This document shows, piece by piece, positions 35,277-47,500 of a DNA stretch of 64,000 bases; position 1 is the stretch's first letter; each line of letters starts with the position of its first letter. The DNA comes from Thinopyrum elongatum (lineage: Eukaryota; Streptophyta; Magnoliopsida; Poales; Poaceae): contig CM022302.1 in assembly GCA_011799875.1 (NCBI GenBank), positions 320,334,144-320,398,143 on the forward strand. Reading direction: 5' to 3'. The notes under the pieces are model-generated. The model made no database searches and had not been told where the DNA came from. It saw nothing but the letters and a program-made list of their open reading frames with translations. Made by a program: the position numbers and the translations under genes.

Positions 35277-38151
35277 GTGAGTGTTTCTATGCATCATTCT
35301 TTCCTGTGTAGTTTAACTTGAACTTCTGATACTGTCTTCTATATTTTGTTCCATGTTCCTTCATTTGTTTTTCGACGCGTTGACTTTTGTTTTGTATGCA
35401 GTGGAAGACACAGGCTGAGGTTGTGTTCTTTAGGCGTATCGAACGTCCTGTTCTTACTATGCCTCGTGCCACCGGCCTAGGGAGTGGAACTTCCCCAAGA
35501 CTTGAATTCTCCCGGGATGTCAATACTGGTGCCCCCCTGTAGATCCAGGAGGTTCTTCTGCCCGTGTGAGTGCTGCAGGTGGCGTGTCTTCTGAGGGTTT
35601 GTTTGATGCTGCCAATCTTTCCCTAGTTAGGATTAATGGTCTTCTGGAAACTATTTGTGGGGAGATGGCTCGTGTTTCGACAACTGTTGAGCGTCTTAGT
35701 CGCGTTGATGGGATTCTTCCTCCCGACCACGGTTTTGATGCTGAGTCTTCGAAGGAGGTTTTGTCAATTGAAGCTAGATTTCTTGATGAGCTTCGTCAGA
35801 GCACTTCCCACCTCCGGACTAGCTTTGGGTTGTTCAAAGAAATGCAGGATGCTCGTTGCAAGCCTTTTGAAGATGAGGCTAGTGTTGTTGTCAGACAGAT
35901 TCAGAGGCAAGATTCTGTTCGTTTGGGTCGTGAAGGAGGCCACGTGGAGCATACTGAAGAGCTTTGTTTAGGTTGGCTTTTGATAGTTCTTTGCATTAAT
36001 GTTCATTGTTAGCTTTCAGTTATTACTGTTTTTAGTCATAGGTGACCCTTATTGATTTCATGTGTTCTAAACTTCTTCTCTTTAGTATTAGTGTTTTCCT
36101 AGGTGACCTTCTCTGTTTACAGTGTCTGAACTTCAAGGGCTACAGCATCTGAACTTCTGAGCTTTCCATAACTGTCCCTTTTTGTTCCCTTTTGTATTAT
36201 AGTAGTTTGATATCTGACCTTCTATGTTTATTGTATTTGGACTTCCACTATGTGTCAGTGGTCATAGCTGACCTTCTTTTAATTATGTAATCTGAACTTT
36301 TGCTGATTAGACATTTGTGTTCTATATGATTTTTTTGTAGGCTGTTGATGATGGTGCTAGGGTTGAGGAGGATGTTTTACCTGAAAGTGCAACTGTCCAT
36401 GTGCATGAACCTGCTCCCGCAAGCGATATATTAGTTGATGAGGTTCATGGCAGTGATCATAAAGTACCATTTTTCTTGTCCATTTGTTTCATTTTTTATT
36501 TTACTTGTTGTACATTTTATCACTATGTGCCCATTTGTAATGACTTTCTGCTCTTGCTACAGAATGACGATGCTAGTGTTCCTCCAGAGAAGGTTGCAGA
36601 CAAGGCCATGTCAGGCACCGGCTGCTCCGATGGGGTGGACCCAACTGAACCTCAGTCGTCCATTGGCGCTGGGGTTTCTGATGCTGAGCAGGGCAAGAGA
36701 GCTGGAGATATCACTTCGAAGAAAGATCCCATCAAGGCTGCTGTTGAGACTGGTGGTAGTGCTGCTGCAGGCCCGGAGAAGTCTCCTACAGTAGAGCCAT
36801 CAGTTGCTGTTGATGCTGGTTCTCCAGCTCTTCCTAGTACAGCACAACCAATAGTTTTTGTTGTTTCAGATTCTCCAGCTGCTCCAGCTGCTGCTGGTGT
36901 CCTTGCCGACGACACTACAATGTCTACTGGAGATGACGATGAAGACACTGAAAGCGATAGCTTGGGAAAGGAGATTGATCATTCCAGTGCTGCAACTGGT
37001 CTAGGCAAGAATCCATAAAGAGAGGAGCATGCTTCTCTCTTCTTTCCCCATCCCCATCCCTTTTGTTGTTGGTTTTGGTCCATGATATCCCTGTGTACTG
37101 TCTGTGTGGTGCAAGTTGAACTTCTGGTTTGTGCTTTGTCGTGTGGTTTGTAAATAAAGTGAAGTGAACCTGTTTCTATGTGGGGGAAGGTTTGTAATGC
37201 ATGGGTTGTGATGTTTATAATCCTGTGGTTTTATCTTTGTGGTGTAGCAGCTGAGATGTGCTTGTGTTTGTTTGTTGCTCCTGTCGTGATCTATGTGTTT
37301 GTATGGTGATCTTAATTTCTATTTCTTTTGCTGAGCAGATAGTGAACTTGCTGTTGTTCGAAAGAAGGTTGATGACTTTTATTTCAGTGTAACTAGGCTT
37401 AAGAATGATCGTTCTAAGAGTTAACTGCATATGGTCAGAATTTATATTCATCTACCCTATGAACTGCCTGTGGTTTTATACCTGAACTTCCTTACTCTCT
37501 GTTGCTGAACTTCTTTTGCTTCTCTGGTGCTGAACATCTCAGCTTTTTGTACTGCCTGTTGTGATGTAGCTGAACTTCTGTGCTTATATGTGTGATGAAC
37601 TTCTTGAGTTCCTGATGCTGAACTTCTTTTACTTTCTATTGCTTGTTTTAGATCAAAGATTCTGTTCCAAAACAATGAGTGTGAAGCTACCGTTGAAGAT
37701 GTAGCAATATCTTTTTCTCCTCGCGGAATGCTTCGATCTAATGTAACTGAGGTTGCACTGTATTGTCTACGTGCCAAATACCAAGGATCAGATAAACTCA
37801 TCCAACCGTATTGGGTTTGTGTAAGTCAACCCTATAGTAATTTCTTTTCTATGTTGTTCTTTACCATATTAGTTAAAACTTGTTTGTCTCATTGTATTTT
37901 CATATGTTGCTGTTGTGTGCATTATTTTAGGACAAGATTTTCAGAGGTCAGTTTGATTCCCGTGTGAGGAAGTACTTCTTGGCGACTGGTCCAGATAGCA
38001 TGGATGCGCATGATTCTGTAAGCAATATCTTGTTCTTTGTCTCTGTATTAGTTTGCATTGTGATCCACTCTGTTTATATTGTTTTATTTTTCTTTGTACC
38101 ATTGATATTAATTTTTAGCTTTTAATGATTTGTGTGTTTATCTTGCTTCAG

Positions 38152-38723
38152 GTTGTTTTCCCCACTTTTGACCCACCTGAAATTCCTGCTCTCTTGGGTG
38201 GTGTTGGTCATTGGGTTTCGATATTTCTTGACCTGAAGAATTCAAGGTTCCAGCTTCTCGACTCCTACTATGGACCAAATGATGACTGTGCGGTATGCCT
38301 ATTTCGGCGGATGACTGATAACATCAAAAAGCTTTGGAACGATGCCAGCAATGACAGGGAGACACCCTTCAGTCCTCTTTCTATTGACCATTTCCCTTTG
38401 GATTGGATTGATGTCCCCCAGCAGACTAACAAGTATGAGTTCCACTTTCTCTCTATCACTTCTGTTTAACTGTAGTTGTACGTAAGTTGCAACGTCTTTT
38501 ATTCTTTGGCTTTCTTTTTGTTTTAACACTGTTCATTTTTTGTTTGATGACAGTATCGACTGTGGATTCTTCATGCTTACGAATGTTAATTCGTTTCATG
38601 AAGGGGTTCTTGCAAACTATTCCCATGATAATATTGCGGATATCAGGAAGACATGGTTGTACTCAATTGCATCTTCTAACTTGTTTGACACAGACTTCCA
38701 TGGTCTATTTGGCTACTATACAT
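38152..38723 (+). other. C48 (Ulp1-like) cysteine protease core, catalytic residues present
   Basis: Two exons split by a 121-bp intron. Histidine in GGVGHW (codon 38209-38211), aspartate in QLLDSYYG (38260-38262), glutamine-containing VPQQTN and cysteine in DCGFFM (codon 38561-38563) give the His-Asp-Cys arrangement of C48 peptidases. The intact core inside a broken gene suggests the ancestral protein was an active protease. Confidence 0.8.
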
Positions 38724-40403
38724 GTAAGTGTTGAAACTTGGATTGCTTACTTGGACTGCATCTTTTATTCTACATGAACTTCATTTTATCTTTTTATTTT
38801 GCTTGTGTATTTTTTTTCAGTATTTTTTTTCCTTTCATTGCTTACTTGGACAGGAGCATTTCTTCTACTTGAACTTCAGAGATGATACCTTTTTATGCTT
38901 TTGTTAGCTGTAGTTGAATGTTTTCCATTTCATCAGTTTATCTTGAACTGTGCCTTGGGTTGTGCTTGACCTTCATTTAGTTTTTAAATGCAACACATTT
39001 TTTTAGGTCAGCTTGAGTAGTAAACATGTCATCTATATTTATTGGACTGTACATTGTGTTGTACCTGAACTTCAGTTATATTTAATGGTCTTTTTTTCTT
39101 ACTTTTCTTTGACAGTGGAGCCGTTGGACTTGACCGATTACCACTACTCATTCCTTGGGTCACAGGAATACCAGCCTAGGGAGGAATCGATGAGTACAAC
39201 TCCGAGAGAAGATGATAGCTCTCGAACCCTTATTCCTTCCAAGTTGGGGAAGCAGGCTGTCGGTATTTGTGCTGCTCCAAATACCCCTTGCTCCAGGAAG
39301 GTTGGTGCAGTCGAAGTAGAGGTGATTTCGTCGGATGATGATTTTGAGAAGATTGCTTACCCGAAGAATGGTAAATCTGCTGCTGGTACTGTTGTTGGGA
39401 GAGGTGGGAAGAATGATGTCATCACCAGGAGGAAACCGGCAGTTGAGTCTGGCAACATAACTTCCTCGAAGAGAGCATCAAGATTGCCTATGAAGTGGCG
39501 TTCTGCTGTCGCTCCCCTAAATAAATACAGTTACCCTCATCTATCCGAGGCCCGGAGGTTGAAACAGTATGTGCTTAGTGAAGATGGTCTGAAGAAGTAT
39601 TCTGAGTGAGTATTTTCTTCTTTTTTTGTTGCTGCCAGACATGCTACTTGTTGTGAACTTCTGATGTTATAGTATCTGAACTTCTATTCATTCTCCTTGC
39701 CTTGGAGTTGCGCTTCTAATATTTTTCCCATCCTTTTAAATGTGCAGCACAAGCTACTGCATGTTTACCATCCCTGGGAATGTGATTGACCTCACAGGAC
39801 GTGTCCTTTATACTCTTTTCGGTGAAGGGCAACAGATGGAAGGAGACGTAATGGATTATCTCATAAACTTGTGGAAGGATAAGCCGGAGACCTCTGAGAT
39901 CTTCTCTTGTGCTGGCAGGGTTGTACTGAGTCCCTACTTCATACATGTTTTAGTTCTTTGTAACCCTATCTCCCTTTTTTGCTCTAGTTTTGGTGTAGTG
40001 ACATTTGGGAGGTGTTTTAATTCTGTTTTTGTGAATGCAGTACTGCGTGGAGTATGATTTTTTCGCTGCAACAGTTCCAAAATTCGATGCAAAAAAATCG
40101 GTTAAACACCTCCCAATGTTTGTTCGCAAGGAAGAAGACCTTCTTAACGCAAAGCTGGTTAGGTTTTCATAACTCTTGCTTTTTTTGAATTTTATGTACA
40201 TCCTTTTGCTGAGTTTGTCAAGAAGTTTTTGTTCATCCCTGTTGTTCAATACTTATGCTTTATAGTTTGTGTTCACCATTTCTTTCATTCTTGGCAGGTT
40301 TTTTTGATACTTTTCAAGCCAATTGACAAAATACCGCACTACAGTGTGTATGTGCTGAATAGATATCGTGGGAGCATTGACATCCTTGATTCACTTCCTT
40401 ACA

Positions 40404-43400
40404 CACTACAACAAGAACCCCCACATAACAACGCATGTCTAGCAACGATGGTAACATATGTGTTGTTGAACCTCCCACATCCCCCCACTTAGCACTAACT
40501 TCCCCGTGCTCACCTCCACCTCTTCCGTATCCTTAGCGTTGACGGTGTCCCTGCTCGCGCACGAAGGTTAATCCTAAACGAGAGACATACCTAGCAGAGC
40601 TCTGCTAGGGTTCCCACCACCATCGTCCCCTTGCCCTCGGCTTCCTCCTCCTGTTCCTTCATCGTGCGCGCCTCCCTCGCCAATTTCTCCGCGCGTCAGG
40701 GACACACACGACGTCGTCGCCCATCCTCCTCGCGTTAGGGAAGGTGCTGCCGCCATCATTCCTCTGCGCGAGCGGAGATGCAGAGGCCGCCGTTCTTCAT
40801 CCGCACAGCCAGGGACGGCGCAAGCACAGACGCCCCTCTCAACTGCAGTACTTAAGCAGGTCCTACTCTATCCCTCGCCATCTGTATGTGTAATTGTGTA
40901 CCCCGTAAAAGTACTATTCCCTGCTGTCCTCACCCATCCCTGTTTTTTTGTTTGTCGGCGCCGCCCACCAGCGCATAGCAGCCTACTGGCCGCAGCCCAT
41001 CGACCCACGCAGCTTGCAGCAGCCAGCCAACGACCCAGCCCCAAAGCAAGCAAGCACCTCCTCTCGACCTCTCCAAGACCCTGCCTGTGTTTGATTTGGG
41101 AGTTGCGGTGCTGATCTGTATCCAGTGCTCATATCTCTTGATACAGTAGCCATTTTTCAGGGAAGATTATTTGTAACCGATGTGAGTACTGCTTTTTTGT
41201 AGGAGAGATTTGCAGGTGATGTAGTGATGTAAGTACTGCTGCATGAGGGGAAGAGACCCTGCAAGACAACACAGTTAAATTCCTTTGATTCTTTAATATC
41301 CCTAAATTTCACGTACAACATGGTCTATTCATCTAATTACTGATTTCTACAGCATAATTTAGATCCAGTGAAGAATTCTTGTTAGCACTAGTTAGCATGA
41401 CATCAATATGTGTGTAAATTGTATCGAGTGAAGCATTGTTCCTAACATGACAACAATCTGATTGCGTCAAGTTTTCAAGTTATATCCAGTGCCTCAAAAG
41501 AAATTTTGTATCCAGTGAAAAACTGTTGTTAATTAGGATGAGTGCATGACAAATTTAATTCAGCCTGGTCTGCCCAGCTATTTGTTTGTAACTCTGCCTC
41601 TAAAACACCCTAAAGTATTTAAAAGTATTACTAGTATTTTTAGAAACAACAATATTTTCCAAATGCTAAGAAAAAACTTAGCTACCAAACGGGTCCTTAG
41701 ATTTCCTGTTTTATGCACATCATTGAAGGGGACCGTTTGACTCACACATAAGTTTCTTAGTGAAATAAATGCATGATTCTTATATCAAATGTTGAACAAA
41801 GAGAAAAGATGGTTACTGCAGAGAAACGTCAAGTTGATGAACATGTCAAAAAGATCATTGAATTGAAAAATATGGTATTTTCTTTCCTTGGTGTTTCCCC
41901 CTGCCGGGAAAACATTGATCTCACGTGTTTCCATGATACAATAATTTTGTGGTGATCAACAGAAGGGCATTGATCCTCCATCCACCCATCTCCTAGCTAG
42001 AGCAGGGGTAATCAATTCTGACTTGTTACTACATGATGGTTCTAATTCACATGCATTTAACCTTGATCTGTTTGAGGTTCCAGTTTAGTTAAGAGTGTGT
42101 GTCATGATGTCACGAGTTGAACTTAGAACAGAAAATTTTATGACATTATACATAATGCTACTCTATGAGCCACGAAACAGCCAGTAAGTATAAGACAAAA
42201 CCCATGTAGAAACCAGACTTCCTATGGTGGCCCAGTTTGGTAGGTTCATCTTTCCCAGCCGCTAATGAATTATTTTTTATGTCCTTTCATTTATATATTA
42301 GGGCACACTCTTCTCTTCTATACTAATTAGATCTTGCATCCCTTCAAGGTTAAGTCAGGGGCTCAGGGTTGGTGTGATGATGAACAAACATGGATTAGAT
42401 AGTTCGTAGTTGTCCTGCTCTTCCCCTTCATGTTTCTTAGTTCATTATGCACGTATATTTTCTATGCATGACTTGAACTGTCCCAAATCTGATGATGCTC
42501 TTTTTCTTGTGTTCTTGCTTTTGCAGGTCCTGAGAATTTTACTCATGGATCAGGAACTTCTAATTTGTGACTTTGTAAATCTCAGGTAACTATGATGTCC
42601 TGTGTGACGTAGATTATATAAAGATTTTCGAGTTGTTGGCACTAATATTTCTCCTAATACACCGTAGTACAGGAGTAATGTGATACAAAGCTAATTAGTG
42701 CAGAGACCTCTCGAAAATGCAAATATTCAATTTAGTATATTCAGTATTATTAGTTACGTACTTATCATTTAGTTGGTTGCTGAATTCATCTCATTGTTAA
42801 TATAATATATTTTTTGTATAATTTTTACTAGTAATTACAAATTGATGGTTGTTCACATTGAACAACCACATCTGATGGTCAAAGGTGTTCTGTGTTTTAA
42901 TATGTAGTGTCTTATCGAACGAGCCATGTATATTCAGAACATGTGCAGGGCAATTAAGATAAATAGAATGCCCTTAGTTTACAGAGAATGGGTGAAGACT
43001 CGAAGTCTATGTGTCTGTACTTCATAGCATGGTGATGACCCTTTTGCTAATAGTTCATTTTTTGGTCATTTTTTTTAGAGAAAATAGACTGGAACACTAA
43101 TTTCTTTTATGATAGTTCATAAAGGTTTGAGTTGATGGAAGATGCAAAACAATTAGTACACGGATATAGGTTGCATTATCTGACATGTTATTTAATAAAT
43201 TCATGTTGAAAAAGTTTTTTGTATTCAGAATATTAATTAGTCCCACATCTATACAAATCTAAGTCTTTGTAAATCATATTTGTATGGTGCTCCTTTAAAT
43301 TTTATTTTTCTATTAACTTGATTTTCTATAATGTAATTTACTCATCTTGTATTGTTGTTGCTGTTGTAGATCACCAAGATAAATTGACGATCAATGGCTC

Positions 43401-44029
43401 AGATGTTCATTGCAGATGTTGATTGCAAGGTTAAGAATGGGACTACTACAAGCTAATTAGAATGCCATTTTTAGGATCAATGTTTCAAATATTTTATTTT
43501 TAGGATCAACTTTCAAACATTATAGTTGATTGCAAGGTCAAGTATTGAGCTACTATATATAGTTTCATCTTTTGTAATCTTCGGATCATGTCCTTTGTAA
43601 TGCAACATAGTCGTTTCAATATATGAGACCTTTTTGTTTATTATATTGATATATGAGACCTTTCCGTTTATTATATTGTGGCTCATATGCAGTATCAACA
43701 TTGACCTAATGATTCTGGCTAGTATATAAAATATCATTAATTGTTCACGGAAGCTAGTGAATCTTGATCTATTGTGTCCATTTCAAAATCAATTTGTCCA
43801 GGGTCACTACCAACGCATATCAGGTGTTGTTGGGATCTTGCTCTATATGTTGCTATCTACCAACACTTCTACACGCCGTTTACCAACGCATGCATATACG
43901 TTGTCGTAGGCCTTTGCAACGCCACCAACGACAACGCATACTAATCCGTTGGTGTAGACCTTAGCAACACATATATGGACATACAACAACGCATCCTTGT
44001 GTTGGTGAAGGGGGGTTTCTGTTGTAGTG
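40404..44029. mobile_element. CACTA element with mismatched flanks
   Basis: Left end CACTACAACAAGAACCCCC, right end (reverse complement) CACTACAACAGAAACCCCCC. Subterminal ACAACGCAT/ATGCGTTG words are dense near both ends, especially 43800-44010. No transposase was recognised in 3.6 kb, so it is non-autonomous. The three bases outside the ends differ (ACA left, AAC right), so no target duplication is present. The left flank is the Ulp1-like exon and the right flank a Copia fragment, which indicates rearrangement after insertion. 40500-41130 is GC-rich and leader-like with no clear product. Confidence 0.8.
41780..41875 (+). pseudogene. CCT6-like: Captured exon of a TCP-1/CCT chaperonin zeta-like gene
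   Basis: Reads SNVEQREKMVTAEKRQVDEH then VKKIIELKNM before a GTATTT donor-like site. This matches my recollection of the conserved AEQRE...AERRQVDE...KIIELKN segment of the CCT zeta subunit, a cytosolic chaperonin that folds actin and tubulin. Only this exon was found; the sequence on either side is not CCT-like. It is most simply a host-gene fragment picked up by the CACTA element. Confidence 0.6.
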
Positions 44030-44393
44030 AACTCGGTATCCTTATCCACCGCCGAAGCGGAATACATTGCCATCGGATCATGTTGTGCTCAATTACTTTG
44101 GATGACCCAAACTCTTAAGGATTATGTGATACATGTGAATAATGTTCCATTGCTATGTGATAATGAAAGTGCTATCAAGATTGCTCACAATCCCGTGCAA
44201 CATTCTCGACCTAAGCATATTGAAGTTCGTCATCATTTCATTCAAGGTCATGTTGCTAAAGGAGACATCAATCTTAAGCATGTTCGTATCGATAAGCAAT
44301 TGACAGATATATTCACCAAACCGCTTGATGAGAAAGTATTTTGTCGTTTGAGAGTTGAATTAAATATTATTGATGCCTCAAACTTGGAGTAAA
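44030..44393 (+). pseudogene. Copia RNase H C-terminal fragment (Sirevirus-like)
   Basis: Starts abruptly at the CACTA right end with NSVSLSTAEAEYIAIGS, continues LCDNESAIKIAHNPVQHSRP and ADIFTKPL-like TDIFTKPLDEKVFC, and ends at a stop. These are RNase H motifs of Ty1/Copia polyproteins, close to the Sirevirus/Maximus type and clearly distinct from the Angela element. No LTR follows; 44394-44569 is AT-rich with nothing recognisable until the transposase gene intron. Confidence 0.85.
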
Positions 44394-44569
44394 AACTCCA
44401 TTCGGATACATGCAAGGCATGAGCTTGTCTTTTGACTAATCCTTGATATTACTCTTATGAAGTTTTGTGATAAATGCAGAATACATAGTTTGTGAGCCAG
44501 CAATGAGTTTCATATATTTGATATGATACTACTAGTTTAGCTATTTAATGAGTTTGTTTTTCCGCTCAC

Positions 44570-47500
44570 CTGTGTGTGTCCAAAACTTGCATTCACACTC
44601 GTATATTTCATTATTTGGGTCAGCTACAACCTGGAATTCATGCTTTGACCAGGCAAATCTTTCTTCATCATCATGGCCAGCCTTGTTGTGGTAGTACACA
44701 AGGTACTTAGTGGGCTCTGTTGTAGGCTTTGCGCAAAATAGTGTGGCTTTTCTCATCCTAGTCCTCATCTCGTTGTACACGACTCTCGTGTACTTGATAG
44801 CCATGTCTTCCTCGTAGACATAAGTTGTTTTTGTCACAGGATTGGTCTGCACATGTCAAAAAATAAGATATTAGTCGAAGCAGAGTTATGGGTTTCATTT
44901 TTAAAATACAAAGTGCACATGTTGAAGGAAGTCACAATATGATGGGGGTGTTTTTTTTCTTAATACCATGCTGGTCATTGTTTGCTCGTTCTCCTTCTGC
45001 ATCCGAGTTTGTATGCAAGCATTTACCCGCCTAGCAAACTTGTGTAGGTTCTGGGTCCCCTTGACAAACCCTCTCTTGAGCACGTGATTCATGCTCTCGC
45101 TTCGTTGTGTAGAAGTCATTCTAGCACAGAAAATGTTTTTGTAATATGCTGATATCCACATTTTCCTATCACTCCACAGCTGCATCATCATCTGGTCGTT
45201 CTGCAGGTTGTACTTTTGCACGAGTGCAACCCAGGCAGCTTCAAACTCCGTTGGCATTAGCGGCCAGTTTAAGATAGCTGTGAACTCCTCTTTGAATGTT
45301 TTATTATACTTTTTGTACAGCAACGCGAGGGATTCCTTGAACTTCTTCAGGATGTGCCAACGGCATAGCTTGTGGACGGTGTTTGGGAATGATTGTGGTA
45401 TAGCTTTCGCCATCAACGGGCACTGGTCTGCATGAATTAAAAAAATGAAACTTGCTCCTTGCACTGATGGTGAACTTATGTTGTACAAGTACTTGAACTT
45501 CACAGGTAGCAGTAGGACTATCTAATAATGTCACATATTTTTTTCCTTACATCAGTGTTGTTGAACTTCTGTGGTACCAGTGGTTGAACTTCACAGGTAG
45601 TAGTATTACTAACTAATAATGTCACATATTTTTTCCTTACAGCAGTGTTGTTGAACTTATGTTGTACAAGTACTTGAACTTCACAGGTAGCAGTAGGACT
45701 ATCTAATAATGTCACATATTTTTTTTCCTTACAGCAGTGTTGTTGAACTTCTGTGGTACCAGTGGTTGAACTTCACATACATAACTATATTTTTTCTGAA
45801 CATGTTTCATATATTTTTTCTTACAGCAGTGTCCCTGAACTTCTGTGATTCCTGTATTTGAACTTCACATCCAGAACTATATTTTTCTAAACATGTGACA
45901 TATAATTTTGCTTCTTGTACTGTTTGTTGGACTTCTGTGCTAACAGTGGTTGAACTGCTTGCTTTACATTATTTTCAGATAAAACCAGTGTACCCAAATA
46001 CAGACCCATAGACTGAAAAGATGATGAAACTTGTAGAGTTTTTTTTTGAACTTACCTGTTAGAATGCAAGTTGGGTGTTTGTTGTTCATGCACCGTACAA
46101 ATGTATCGAACAGCCACTTGAATGACTTTGCATCTTCGTCTCTGATGAGGGCAACAATAAATATCGTTGACTGCAAATGATGGTTTGTTCCAACAAACAC
46201 TCCCAGAGGCATATGAAATATGTTGGTCTTGTAAGTTGTGTTGAATGTTACGCAATCGCCAAAGTCCTGATACGCTCCTCGGCAGCTTGCATTGGACCCG
46301 AAAATGTTTTTAACTGATTTGTCGCTGTCTATTTGTATGTCATAGAAAAACTCATCATTGATTGCCTTCATGTCTTTAAAGAAAGATACAAGTTTCAATA
46401 CATCATCCAAATCATCTTTCCTTGCATTCATAGCTTTCCTGCAAATTATATGCAAACATGCATTTGTTATTTTTGCTAGCAAAGGGTGGTGACTTAGGAT
46501 GCTATGTACATTGCAGTATGTGCATTTTTGAATACTTACTGGTTTAGTAGGTCTTGTCCAGTCATGCTTAGGAAGTAGTTTCCATCTTCGTTTTCGGATA
46601 GCATGGACATGATTGTTGTATGCTTGACATCATGGTACTGCAGGAGCTTTACGTACTCCAAAATAGTGGGGTCATAATTCTTGTGTGAGTGCAAGAATAC
46701 CAGCATGTCATCAGTTTGCATGAGGTGGTGATTATGATTGTACTCAATGTCCACTACCACACATGTGTTATCCTCCTGCACCTTCACCCTCATTCTTGCA
46801 TTGCAGCCTGTCCTCTGCAATGTTTTGTTTCGCTTCCTGTCAGCCTCTGAAATAGAAGTTGTGTGTTTCCCTTGGAACGCGCAAACAAAATACTTGTGAT
46901 TGTCATTCCCTCCCGTCTTCCTGATTCCAAAACCAGCGTGTCTGGCGTATCTGTTATAAAATTCCCTTGCTTTCTCTACATTCTAGAATCGCATCTTTAG
47001 TCCTGGTATTAGATAATCCGGGAGATCCGGCATCTGCAGAAAAAGAAAAAATAATCCAAACGGCACGTTAAAAAGCAGTTTATAAACTTGTTATCCTGGA
47101 GGGAGCAGAAAATTTGCAGATCATACAAGATGCATATATAAATACCTAAATTTTTTGTTCACTTACGTGCGTGTATGATCGCAACTCCACCAGAGTCTGC
47201 TGCTGGCCCTCTGAGATGGGGCACGGCGGAGTTATCATAGCAGGATGCAGGAGTGGATCACGAGAAGGAAGGAGGGCTGAAGATGGCCTCTCTCTTGTTT
47301 GGGTCCTTTTCGCTTGTGGTGGTTGTGGAGGTATTGCGATCCTGGTTTTGGTTTGCTCTTTTGTTTTGTGAAGCAATCCATCTACCTTATGTCCCGTACA
47401 ATTCTGAGTTATAGCAGCAGCAGCATCCAACGGTGGTAGTGTGCAGAGCACTCTCCTCCGTGTGTGTGTTCCTGTTGGATTTGTCCTGGGATCTGGTTTA

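Larger units (their letters stand above)
28145..40403 (+). pseudogene. MULE-borne multi-exon Ulp1-like (C48) protease gene, interrupted and 3'-truncated
   Basis: Deduced exons: 28145-28166, 28836-29029, 29159-29219 joined to 33250-33942 across an LTR-type insertion, 34380-35276, 35402 to about 35943, 36341-36463, 36563-37018, 37339-37420, 37652-37820, 37931-38017, 38152-38432, 38554-38723, 39116-39605, 39748 to about 39946, 40041-40157 and 40298-40403. Introns are short, T-rich and loaded with TGAACTTCTG words. A lysine-rich acidic N-terminal part precedes a conserved domain, a disordered region and a C48 protease. Damage: indels at an A-run (28860-28865), a T-run (33410-33413) and a C-run (35532-35537), a stop at 37016-37018, a lost donor at 37421 (TTAACT), and loss of everything past 40403. 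The 37018 stop may instead mark two adjacent genes. C48 proteases remove SUMO-like modifiers. Confidence 0.72.
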
